NCBI GenBank assembly: GCA_045588325.1 | Contig: JAZNEA010000082.1 | Span: 1-34,227, forward strand | Length of the DNA stretch: 34,227 nucleotides | Source: RGIG7378 sp045588325 | Lineage (GTDB): Bacteria; Bacillota; Clostridia; RGIG7378 | Direction of reading: 5' to 3' | Part shown: one piece after another, positions 1 through 6,029 of the stretch | Position numbering within the stretch: the stretch's first letter is position 1 | How the letters are laid out: every line of letters begins with the position of its first letter | The notes under the pieces: generated by a model | The model's input: only the letters and a program-made list of their open reading frames with translations | What the model was told of the DNA's origin: nothing | The model's database searches: none | Position numbers and translations under genes: made by a program

Positions 1-63
1 CTGGCAACTCCACTGGAGAATCCACACCCTGCCATGCCATAAAGACGCGGATCTTCGCACTTT

Positions 64-882
64 TCAGTTTTCGTTTCTGTCAACTTTGTTAATGCTTTTC
101 CTCTTTACCACAACTACTATAACTACCCCTATGATAATTGCCGAAACAGAGACTGCACCACAGATCCAATATGTCAGCTTGACCAGGTCCACCGGCTCTT
201 TATTAACCAGATGATAATATTCGTCAATTGTGGCAATTGGAGCATCACTTAGAGCCTGTATTATTTCTTCAGCTGATTGACGCCTGGGATTTTCGACTCT
301 TACCCCATAGTCAAATTGAACATAAAAATCATCTATTTTAGAATAACCCATCCAGTCGTAGAAGCGATCATCCCATGTCGCGTTTCGTTCCTTTTCCCAC
401 GAATGGTACAAATATATCTTCTCGCCCAATAATCGGGGAGAGTTTGTCAGATATCCTCCATTAACCATCAGGCTATCTGTATTACTCGATGGGGTAAATA
501 CATAATAGTGAATGATATGCCTATCCTCTATGAAAAAGCTGATACAAAAATGCGAATTATGGGAATAATAATTTATTTGATCCGGCAGCCTATCCCAGAT
601 CATCGGGATTTCTAAAACATCTAAAAAACCCAGCATTTCCAACACATACTTGTTTCGCTCCTCCAAGGAATCTCCGTGTGATTCGTGAACTACGTCCGCA
701 ATCTCTTCAACTAGTATAGCTAAGTTCTCGGCCTCTCTATCTAATTCCAGAAGCAGGGGGATATCCTCCGGTGACATCTGTAATATATAGGGAGGATCTC
801 CCTGAGACCTGGCATTTGCTGGAACGCAAAGAGAACACACAGCCATAACTATGAAGAAAAAATATACGATGTATTTTTTCAT
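64..882 (-). CDS. Unknown secreted or membrane-anchored protein
   Basis: I do not recognise this 272-residue protein. The N-terminus (MKKYIVYFFFIVMAV..., cleavage plausible after ANA near residue 24) is a clear signal peptide. A second hydrophobic segment near residues 233-260 is followed by a short charged tail (KRKSINKVDRNEN). The bulk, about residues 25-232, is therefore expected outside the membrane with a C-terminal anchor. The body is rich in Tyr, Asp and Glu and shows no catalytic motif that I know. The start is supported by GGAGG five bases before ATG. The gene is monocistronic as far as the window shows, with its own promoter and a leader of about 155 nt. It is more A+T-rich than its neighbours, which may mean a recent arrival or only relaxed selection. 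Confidence 0.75.
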   Translation of the reverse strand: MKKYIVYFFFIVMAVCSLCVPANARSQGDPPYILQMSPEDIPLLLELDREAENLAILVEEIADVVHESHGDSLEERNKYVLEMLGFLDVLEIPMIWDRLPDQINYYSHNSHFCISFFIEDRHIIHYYVFTPSSNTDSLMVNGGYLTNSPRLLGEKIYLYHSWEKERNATWDDRFYDWMGYSKIDDFYVQFDYGVRVENPRRQSAEEIIQALSDAPIATIDEYYHLVNKEPVDLVKLTYWICGAVSVSAIIIGVVIVVVVKRKSINKVDRNEN

Positions 883-1038
883 AATGTCCTCCTATTAAAT
901 TTCTCTCTCAAACCACAAAGAGCGCCCTGCCTCTACATAGAGGACATGCGCTCCTTAAAACTTCTCCATATTCCACTGGTTAGTCAAATGAGTCCTGACC
1001 TCTACGTAAATTAGGTCTCTATAATCAGTGTTTTCTAC
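883..1038 (-). promoter_or_regulatory. Structured 5' leader of the 64-882 gene
   Basis: The RNA from the promoter at 1045-1074 runs about 155 nt before the start codon. It can form a stem at 997-1001/1013-1017 and a nested hairpin at 920-953 (GAGCGC with GCGCTC, enclosing CCTCT-acat-AGAGG at 930-943 on the plus strand). The segment at 999-1007 can instead pair over nine positions with the segment at 935-943, so the two folds exclude each other. The nested hairpin is followed only by a weak U-rich stretch. I match it to no riboswitch class. Confidence 0.4.
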
Positions 1039-1044
1039 ATAAGT

Positions 1045-1074
1045 ATTCTAGCATTTGAGCATGCTTGCCGTCAA
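1045..1074 (-). promoter_or_regulatory. Sigma-A promoter for the 64-882 gene
   Basis: Read on the minus strand, the -35 is TTGACG (1069-1074), the spacer is 18 nt and the -10 is TAGAAT (1045-1050) preceded by TGC, an extended -10. It lies directly behind the terminator of the infC operon, so transcription restarts here. Confidence 0.65.
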
Positions 1075-1112
1075 CAAAAAACAGCGCAGCAACCACCATG
1101 AGCTGCTACGCT
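1074..1112 (-). terminator. Rho-independent terminator of the infC-GNAT operon
   Basis: An 11-bp stem with two G-U wobbles (1083-1093 with 1102-1112) and an 8-nt loop is followed on the minus strand by a run of T (plus-strand A tract at 1075-1080). It sits 28 bases beyond the GNAT stop codon. Confidence 0.8.
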
Positions 1113-1139
1113 TAAAATTAACTATTCGCTTTTTGCGAT

Positions 1140-1715
1140 CTACTCTTGCCAACCATCCCCTGCAACAAAGGAATAGAGGTGCAGGTCCTCCAGAGTTTCC
1201 TCATTGGTGACAAAGGCCTTGCGCCTGACGCCCTCACAGGTCATGCCGATTTTGCGCATAACTCCGCCTGAGTGTGGGTTGGAGCCACAGTGTTCTGCCT
1301 GCACTCTCACAAATCCCACCTGCTCAATGGCAAACTTAAGGACTGCAGATGCAGCCTCAGATGTGTAGCCCTGGTGCCACCAATTGCGTCCTATACAATA
1401 TCCCATCTCGCAACTAAGTCTGGCGTCAGATACGTCCAACAGACTAATGGTACCTATGGCCATACCGCTGTCCTTGAGCCTGATTGCCCAGTGGTAGAAG
1501 TTTGGGTTGTCGTAACTGTTCACCCATCCCTCAATGATCTCCCTCGTAATACCTACGGATTTGTGAGAATTCCAGGTCATGTATCTGGTAACCTCAGGAT
1601 CACTTGCCCAATTGTGGAACATATCCTCCGCATCCTTGGGGAGAATCCTGGACAAAACTAGCCTGGGAGTCTCCAGCGTTACAGTGCCAAGGCTGTTCAA
1701 ATGATGGAGGCTCAT
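1140..1715 (-). CDS. GNAT N-acetyltransferase, RimJ/RimL-like
   Basis: The 191-residue protein has the layout of GNAT_3-type acetyltransferases that acetylate protein N-termini or small amines from acetyl-CoA. It opens with the family-typical LETPRLVLSRILPKDAEDMF, has W-A-I-R-L near residue 75 and GTISLLDVSD after it. The acetyl-CoA loop region is GYCIGRNWWHQGYTSEA (about 105-121) and VRVQAEHCGSNPHSGGVMRKIGM (about 136-158) is the conserved C-terminal signature. The first ATG overlaps the yqeY stop (ATGA), so translation is probably coupled. The substrate cannot be told from sequence. It is the last gene of the long minus-strand operon. Confidence 0.85.
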   Translation of the reverse strand: MSLHHLNSLGTVTLETPRLVLSRILPKDAEDMFHNWASDPEVTRYMTWNSHKSVGITREIIEGWVNSYDNPNFYHWAIRLKDSGMAIGTISLLDVSDARLSCEMGYCIGRNWWHQGYTSEAASAVLKFAIEQVGFVRVQAEHCGSNPHSGGVMRKIGMTCEGVRRKAFVTNEETLEDLHLYSFVAGDGWQE

Positions 1716-2158
1716 GCGAAATATGTGGCCAATATGTCGTTAACCAGCCTGCCGTCGGCCTTGCCCTTAACAAGAGGCATAAGGTTCTTCATAATAAGGC
1801 CCTTGTGCTTGCCCTCGGGAGCTGTAATCTCAAGATCTGCCAATACCTTTTCGATGGTGGCGCGGATCTCGTCCTCGCTCATCTGCTGAGGCAGGAACTC
1901 GGACATAATAGCGATGAACTTGTTATTTCTGTCAATAAACTCCTGTCTGGAGGGGTCTGCCATGGCATTAGCCTCCTTGAGCTGCTTAACCTCCTTGGCT
2001 ATGATGCCATTCTCGTCATCCTCGGTCAGTTCCTTGCGTGTGTCTACCTTAACCTGCTTAATGGCTGCCATGAGAAGATTCAGGGCCTCCTTGCGGTCCT
2101 TGTCTCCTGCCTTCATGGCGGCGAACATTGATTCTCTGATCTGTAATTCTTTGCTCAT
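1712..2158 (-). CDS. yqeY: GatB/YqeY domain protein
   Basis: The 148-residue protein matches the free-standing YqeY family in length and sequence: a highly charged helical N-terminus (ESMFAAMKAGDKDRKEALNLL), a KQVKVDTRKELTEDDE stretch and a C-terminal domain with FLPQQMSEDEIRATIEKVL and GLIMKNLMPLVKGKADGRLVN. The C-terminal part resembles the tRNA-contacting tail domain of GatB, the amidotransferase subunit. A role in tRNA-dependent amidation or quality control is often proposed but not proven. AGGAGG stands five bases before ATG. It lies between radC and the acetyltransferase in one operon. Confidence 0.93.
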   Translation of the reverse strand: MSKELQIRESMFAAMKAGDKDRKEALNLLMAAIKQVKVDTRKELTEDDENGIIAKEVKQLKEANAMADPSRQEFIDRNNKFIAIMSEFLPQQMSEDEIRATIEKVLADLEITAPEGKHKGLIMKNLMPLVKGKADGRLVNDILATYFA

Positions 2159-2167
2159 ATTTACCTC

Positions 2168-2836
2168 CTATAAGTCCTGGTCAGACATGGCAGCGAACCT
2201 GCCCCGTCCAACGATTATGTGATCTAAAAGTTCTACCCCCAACATGCTGAGCATAGCAGAAATGCTACGAGTCATGGACCTGTCTGATACAGATGGTACC
2301 AGCGTCCCTGCTGGGTGGTTGTGGGTCAAGATAACCCTGGTGGCTCCGTGCTTAAGGGCCTGTTCTGCCACAGTTCTTTGGCTGACGCTGGCCTCTGATA
2401 CCGTACCTCCTGCCAGCTTCTCTGCGGCAATAACTCTGTTGGAACTGTCCATGCATATCATGAACAACGTTTCCCTGGCATACCCCGTCAGGAGCTTAAC
2501 ACAATACTCTCCGGCCCGCTCCCTGCTGTTTAGCACAACACCATCCTGTAGCTTACTCAGCTCATAATGCCTGGCCATCTGGGGTATGAGTTTAATCAGT
2601 GAGGCCGTATGCCTGCCAACTCCTGGAACCTTAATCAGCTCCTCCACCGGGGCATCCATGGCATTCCCGAGGCTACCAAATGTGTCGATTATTGTATGAG
2701 ATAGTTGATTTGTGTCGCACCGAGGGACGGCATAAAACAGCAGGAGCTCCAGGGCCTGATGCTCGTTAAATGTATCTAAGCCTTGGGTCAAAAATTTGTC
2801 TACCACTCTGCTGCGGTGCCCCTGGTGAACTGACAT
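2168..2836 (-). CDS. radC: RadC family JAB-domain protein
   Basis: This is a RadC/MPN+ protein. The N-terminal helix-hairpin-helix region is seen in VEELIKVPGVGRHTASLIKLIPQMARHY. The C-terminal JAB domain carries the metal signature HNHPAGTLVPSVSDRSMT (HxH...SxxD). The family was linked to DNA repair, but its biochemical role is unsettled. The ATG chosen (2836) overlaps the last base of the rqcP stop; an in-frame TTG one codon upstream is the alternative. At 222 residues it has the usual family length. Confidence 0.93.
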   Translation of the reverse strand: MSVHQGHRSRVVDKFLTQGLDTFNEHQALELLLFYAVPRCDTNQLSHTIIDTFGSLGNAMDAPVEELIKVPGVGRHTASLIKLIPQMARHYELSKLQDGVVLNSRERAGEYCVKLLTGYARETLFMICMDSSNRVIAAEKLAGGTVSEASVSQRTVAEQALKHGATRVILTHNHPAGTLVPSVSDRSMTRSISAMLSMLGVELLDHIIVGRGRFAAMSDQDL

Positions 2837-3078
2837 CAATCTATAATCTCGTACATTCCTGTGGCGCCGTCCTTTGGCATATGCTCTGCCACTGCCACAA
2901 CCTTGGCCTTAGTGTATCCATTGCCAAATCTGATCTCCAGGATATCTCCCACCTTGACCTCGGTGGATGGCTTGGCAACCTTTCCGTTAATGGAAACCCT
3001 GCCTCCATCACAGGCCTCCTGGGCGACAGTCCTGCGCTTAATTATCCTGGATACCTTAAGGTATTTGTCTATTCGCAT
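2836..3078 (-). CDS. rqcP: RqcP-like S4-domain RNA-binding protein
   Basis: This 80-residue S4-domain protein (MRIDKYLKVSRIIKRRTVAQE, then GRVSINGKVAKPSTEVKVGDIL) matches the RqcP/YabO and Hsp15 group. These bind the 50S subunit-peptidyl-tRNA complex and, with RqcH, support poly-alanine tailing in ribosome-associated quality control. The start is the ATG with GGAGG four bases upstream, not an in-frame upstream codon. Its place in an operon headed by infC, rpmI and rplT fits a ribosome-linked role. The YabO-style name rests on length and motif match only. Confidence 0.88.
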   Translation of the reverse strand: MRIDKYLKVSRIIKRRTVAQEACDGGRVSINGKVAKPSTEVKVGDILEIRFGNGYTKAKVVAVAEHMPKDGATGMYEIID

Positions 3079-3156
3079 AATTCCTCCTGGCAATCTGATG
3101 CCAAATCGCTATTTGCAACATTATATCTCTGCAATGCCTTGATCCGGCAAATGCAC

Positions 3157-3774
3157 CTATTCTCTGGTCCAAATAATGATCAATGTGCCACGCTTTACGG
3201 ATACCGAGGCACTCTTTCCCGTCAGTTTGTTGCTGACACCAATGGGGTAGTATGGATCCATCTGAGCATTTCGCAGGGAATATTCCATACCGCTGATGCT
3301 GACACCCTCCGCAGTTTCTCCCAGTGCAAAAACAGATACTGTATCGTAGCAGTTTTTGGGAAAGCGCATGGTGTCGTTGGTGATAGCAGTTATTACCTGC
3401 TTATTAGAAACCAGATATCCCTGACCACCTCTCCTGGAGATATATTGCAGTACCTGCAGGTTGGCCAGGGTATGATCCAAACGTCCTCCTGTACCTGCAA
3501 ATATGCGAAACTCCTTGTAACCCTTATCCAGACCTATCTTGACTGCCAACAAGGTGTCGGTGTCATCCTTTACAGATGGGTACTTAGTAATCTGAACCCC
3601 AACAGGCGCCTCGTCCAGAGAATCCATATCTCCAACGATCAGGTCGGGCTTAATCCCCAGGGTCTTAAGATACATGTACCCTGCATCTGCTGCAATAACA
3701 TAGTCGCCCTTGACTGGCTCAACGCTGGAACCATCCCACTGTCCAGCAGCAAAAATATAGCAAATCCTAGACAC
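3157..3774 (-). CDS. thiN: Thiamine diphosphokinase
   Basis: The enzyme transfers pyrophosphate from ATP to thiamine, making the cofactor TPP. The N-terminal domain shows YVIAADAGYMYLKTLGIKPDLIVGDMDSL, with the acidic GDMDS metal/ATP motif at about residue 48, followed by the KDDTDTLLAV motif. The GTGGRLDHTLANL motif is typical of the family, and the C-terminus has the thiamine-binding beta domain. At 205 residues it has the normal length. It starts with GTG, supported by AGGAG seven bases upstream, and overlaps the trmH-like gene by eight bases. No TPP riboswitch is visible upstream. Confidence 0.92.
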   Translation of the reverse strand: MSRICYIFAAGQWDGSSVEPVKGDYVIAADAGYMYLKTLGIKPDLIVGDMDSLDEAPVGVQITKYPSVKDDTDTLLAVKIGLDKGYKEFRIFAGTGGRLDHTLANLQVLQYISRRGGQGYLVSNKQVITAITNDTMRFPKNCYDTVSVFALGETAEGVSISGMEYSLRNAQMDPYYPIGVSNKLTGKSASVSVKRGTLIIIWTRE

Positions 3775-4582
3775 TCTGAATCTCCTGTCTTATTCTCTCA
3801 TAAATCAAAATAGATGCGGCCGCAGAGGCATTCAGGCTCTCTGACCCACCGGGCATCGGTATATAGACATTGCCACTGGATGCGTCTATTACCTCCTGGG
3901 AGACGCCGTTGCCCTCGTTTCCTATGACAATGGCCAGCTTGTCGGGCTCCCAGAGCCTGAGCTGTGTATATGGCGTGCCATTCTCCAGGGCTGCAGAATA
4001 TACCTTGTAGCCATCCTGTCGCATCTCCTCAATCCTGGAGGGCAAATCCTTTACCCTATGGATATTCAGGGCAAAAATAGAGCCCATAGTGGAGCGCAGG
4101 GTCTTGGTGTTGTACGGATCCACGCACTGATCTCCCAAAATAATGCCATCTGCCCCCACTGCGTGACAGGTCCTGATAATGGTGCCCAAATTACCTGGGT
4201 CCTGCAATCTGTCCAAAATCACGTAAAAGTGCCTGCCTGCCGCCGGCAGAGGTCTGTTGGCTGGGATTTGTACGCTGGCACAGATACCCTGATCGCTGAC
4301 TGTGTCTGTCAGATTGTCCATAAGCTTATCGGATAGCAACACCCACGTGACCTGGGAGAGCCGCTGTCCCCACTTGTCCAGGATCTCCTGTCCGTACCTG
4401 TCATAGAACCTCTGGCCCATACATATTATGTCAATGCCTGCTCCTCTTTGGACAGCCTCCGACACAAATCGACGTCCTTCAATGAAAAAAAGGTCGTGTT
4501 GTTCCCGACCTTTTTTATCCTTAATGCTCTTGAGCTTTTTGTATATGGAGTTGTTATCTGAAGTAATCTCTAATATACGCAT
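3767..4582 (-). CDS. TrmH/SpoU family RNA 2'-O-methyltransferase
   Basis: A SPOUT methyltransferase that uses S-adenosylmethionine to methylate ribose 2'-OH in rRNA or tRNA. The N-terminal substrate-binding domain contains KKGREQHDLFFIEGRRFVSEA. The three SpoU motifs are present: LDRLQDPGNLGTIIRT, LAIVIGNEGNGVS and IPMPGGSESLNASAAASIL. The length of 271 residues fits the YsgA/RlmB-like group; the target nucleotide cannot be told. It starts 14 bases after the rplT stop with only a weak ribosome binding site. A terminator-like hairpin is embedded early in this coding sequence. Confidence 0.92.
   Translation of the reverse strand: MRILEITSDNNSIYKKLKSIKDKKGREQHDLFFIEGRRFVSEAVQRGAGIDIICMGQRFYDRYGQEILDKWGQRLSQVTWVLLSDKLMDNLTDTVSDQGICASVQIPANRPLPAAGRHFYVILDRLQDPGNLGTIIRTCHAVGADGIILGDQCVDPYNTKTLRSTMGSIFALNIHRVKDLPSRIEEMRQDGYKVYSAALENGTPYTQLRLWEPDKLAIVIGNEGNGVSQEVIDASSGNVYIPMPGGSESLNASAAASILIYERIRQEIQSV
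4485..4516 (-). terminator. Intrinsic terminator-like hairpin inside the trmH-family gene
   Basis: On the minus strand an 11-bp perfect stem (AAAAAAGGTCG with CGACCTTTTTT, 4486-4496 and 4506-4516) with a 9-nt loop is followed by seven T. It lies within about codons 22-34, encoding KDKKGREQHDLFF. It resembles a Rho-independent terminator and would cut transcription just after infC-rpmI-rplT. The stem is symmetrical, so it could also work on the plus strand. Confidence 0.55.
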
Positions 4583-4596
4583 ATGCTCGATGTAAA

Positions 4597-4950
4597 TTAG
4601 TTAGCTGCCTTTGCAATCTCAACCAGCTTTGCGAAGCCTGCTGCATCGTTAACAGCCATGTCGGCCAGAACCTTTCTGTTCAGCTCTACGCCAGCCTTCT
4701 TGAGGCCACAGATAAACTTGGAATAGCTAAGTCCGTTAAGTCTTGCTGCTGCGTTGATACGAGCGATCCACAGATTTCTGAAATCTCTCTTCTTTTGTCT
4801 TCTGTCTCTGTAAGCGTAAACCAGGGACTTCATAACAGCCTGATTAGCTACTCTGTACAGTGTGCTCTTGGCCTGGTAATAACCCTTGGCCATCTTAAGA
4901 ATCTTCTTATGCTTTGCGTGAGTTCTAACTCCGCCTTTTACTCTTGCCAT
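4597..4950 (-). CDS. rplT: 50S ribosomal protein L20
   Basis: The 117-residue protein is a typical bL20: MARVKGGVRTHAKHKKILKMAKGYYQAKSTLYRVANQAV, then DRRQKKRDFRNLWIARINAAARLNGLSYSKFI. It binds 23S rRNA early in 50S assembly and in Firmicutes also binds the infC leader to repress its own operon. GGGAGG stands upstream of ATG. It forms the conserved infC-rpmI-rplT trio. Confidence 0.98.
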   Translation of the reverse strand: MARVKGGVRTHAKHKKILKMAKGYYQAKSTLYRVANQAVMKSLVYAYRDRRQKKRDFRNLWIARINAAARLNGLSYSKFICGLKKAGVELNRKVLADMAVNDAAGFAKLVEIAKAAN

Positions 4951-4968
4951 TTCTTAATACCTCCCCGA

Positions 4969-5169
4969 TTACTTTGCGTAAGGAATCAACTGCTTTACTC
5001 TTGCTGCGTCTGCAGGTGATGCATATGCTGTTGATCTGTGCTGCTTCTTGGTCTTACGGGGCTTGCTGGACAAACGATGGCTACGGAAAGCCTGTCCCAT
5101 CTTAATCTTGCCGCTTCCTGTAACCTTGAATCTCTTCTTGGAAGCGCTGTGTGTCTTCATCTTTGGCAT
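4969..5169 (-). CDS. rpmI: 50S ribosomal protein L35
   Basis: The 66-residue basic protein starts MPKMKTHSASKKRFKVTGSGKIK and ends VKQLIPYAK, the standard bL35 sequence and length. It is a structural component of the large subunit. AGGAGG precedes ATG. It sits between infC and rplT with short gaps and is presumably under L20 autoregulation. Confidence 0.98.
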   Translation of the reverse strand: MPKMKTHSASKKRFKVTGSGKIKMGQAFRSHRLSSKPRKTKKQHRSTAYASPADAARVKQLIPYAK

Positions 5170-5192
5170 TTTACGCCACCTCCTGATATTGA

Positions 5193-5708
5193 TTAATCTT
5201 TCTTTGCGCTGAGCATCATAAACATGTTACGACCCTCGAGAGCGGGCTTCTTGTCCTGAACTGCTATGTCAGCCAGAGCTGCATAGAACTGGTTCATAAC
5301 CTCCATGCCCATGTTGGTATACTGGATAGCTCTACCCTTAAAACGGATAGAAGCCTTAACCTTGTTGCCCTCCTTAAGGAACTTGGTAGCTGCCTTGACT
5401 CTTACGTCAAAGTCGTGCTGCTCAATCTTGGGAGAGAGCTTAACCTCCTTGATCTCGATGACCTTTTGGTTTTTACGAGCTTCTTTCTCTTTCTTTGCCT
5501 GTTCAAACAGATATTTGCTGTAGTCCATGATCTTGCATACTGGGGGTGTAGCATTAGGTGCTATCAACACCAGATCCAGGTCCCTGTCAGCAGCCAAATC
5601 ATTGGCCTCGTCAGATGACATGAAACCCAACGGAGTACCGTCAGAATCAATAACACGTACCTCTGGTATCCTGATCTCCTCGTTCAACATCACTTCTTTG
5701 TTAGCTAT
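5193..5708 (-). CDS. infC: Translation initiation factor IF-3, probably with a non-AUG start
   Basis: IF-3 binds the 30S subunit and checks the initiator tRNA-start codon pair. The protein has the classic NEEIRIPEVRVIDSDGTPLG N-domain, the KIMDYSKYLFEQAKKEKEARKNQ linker and the IEIKEVKLSPKIEQHDFDVR C-domain. A longer in-frame reading to 5783 would run back through the leader terminator, so it is not the start. GGAGGTG at 5715-5721 is followed by ATT (5714) and ATA (5708). ATA has the better spacing (7 nt after GGAGGTG). ATT would give MTIANKE, closer to the B. subtilis N-terminus. Either gives a normal IF-3 length (171 or 173 residues). Rare start codons are known for infC and are used in autoregulation. 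Confidence 0.95.
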   Translation of the reverse strand: MANKEVMLNEEIRIPEVRVIDSDGTPLGFMSSDEANDLAADRDLDLVLIAPNATPPVCKIMDYSKYLFEQAKKEKEARKNQKVIEIKEVKLSPKIEQHDFDVRVKAATKFLKEGNKVKASIRFKGRAIQYTNMGMEVMNQFYAALADIAVQDKKPALEGRNMFMMLSAKKD

Positions 5709-5884
5709 TGTAATACACCTCCAATTCGCGATCATGGCCTCTAGCTCATGTCTGTCCGAAAAAATAAATAAAGAGCCGCGCAAAGTCGGCTCGTATCAGT
5801 GTAATCCTTAATGGAATGATCTGAAATTCTGTACCCGCAAAGCTAACATCGCATGCAGGTGAGAAGGAGCCTTCTACTTCGTGC
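5709..5884 (-). promoter_or_regulatory. infC leader, L20-type regulatory RNA
   Basis: The transcript from the promoter at 5891-5919 carries a leader of about 175 nt before the infC start. It holds a short hairpin (AGAAGGCTCCTTCT, plus 5863-5876) and then the terminator at 5758-5792. The GGCTC of the early hairpin (plus 5867-5871) can pair with the GAGCC of the terminator stem, a plausible antiterminator. Position and gene order match the L20 leader known from Bacillota, in which L20 excess favours termination. The match is by architecture, not by covariance search. Confidence 0.65.
5758..5792 (-). terminator. Attenuator terminator in the infC leader
   Basis: GAGCCG (RNA side 5792-5787) pairs with CGGCTC (5778-5773) around an 8-nt loop, followed by a U-rich tract (TTTATTTATTTTTT). 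It lies between promoter and infC, so it must be conditional. Confidence 0.75.
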
Positions 5885-5890
5885 GGTAGC

Positions 5891-5919
5891 ATTATACTAG
5901 ATACAAATACCCTTGTCAA
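5891..5919 (-). promoter_or_regulatory. Strong sigma-A promoter of the infC operon
   Basis: On the minus strand it reads perfect TTGACA (5914-5919), a 17-nt spacer and perfect TATAAT (5891-5896). It is the best promoter in the window, as expected for ribosomal protein genes. Transcription should start near 5884. Confidence 0.9.
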
Positions 5920-6029
5920 ACACTTTTTTTGACCAAATTATCCAGGTGCTAATGGGCAATTCTGCGCCCCATTTTAAGTGGTCTGCGGCTCACATTATCT
6001 TCCTGCGACCCACCTCTGTCAAGGGTTTC

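Noticed and set aside
2840..3156. TPP riboswitch linked to the thiamine diphosphokinase gene
   Set aside because: The gene starts inside the preceding coding sequence, and no conserved TPP-box sequence is seen around it.
2770..3813. A 347-codon plus-strand open frame
   Set aside because: It lies opposite rqcP and thiN, which have clear family motifs and ribosome sites; the plus frame has low-complexity Cys/Leu-rich sequence and no motif.
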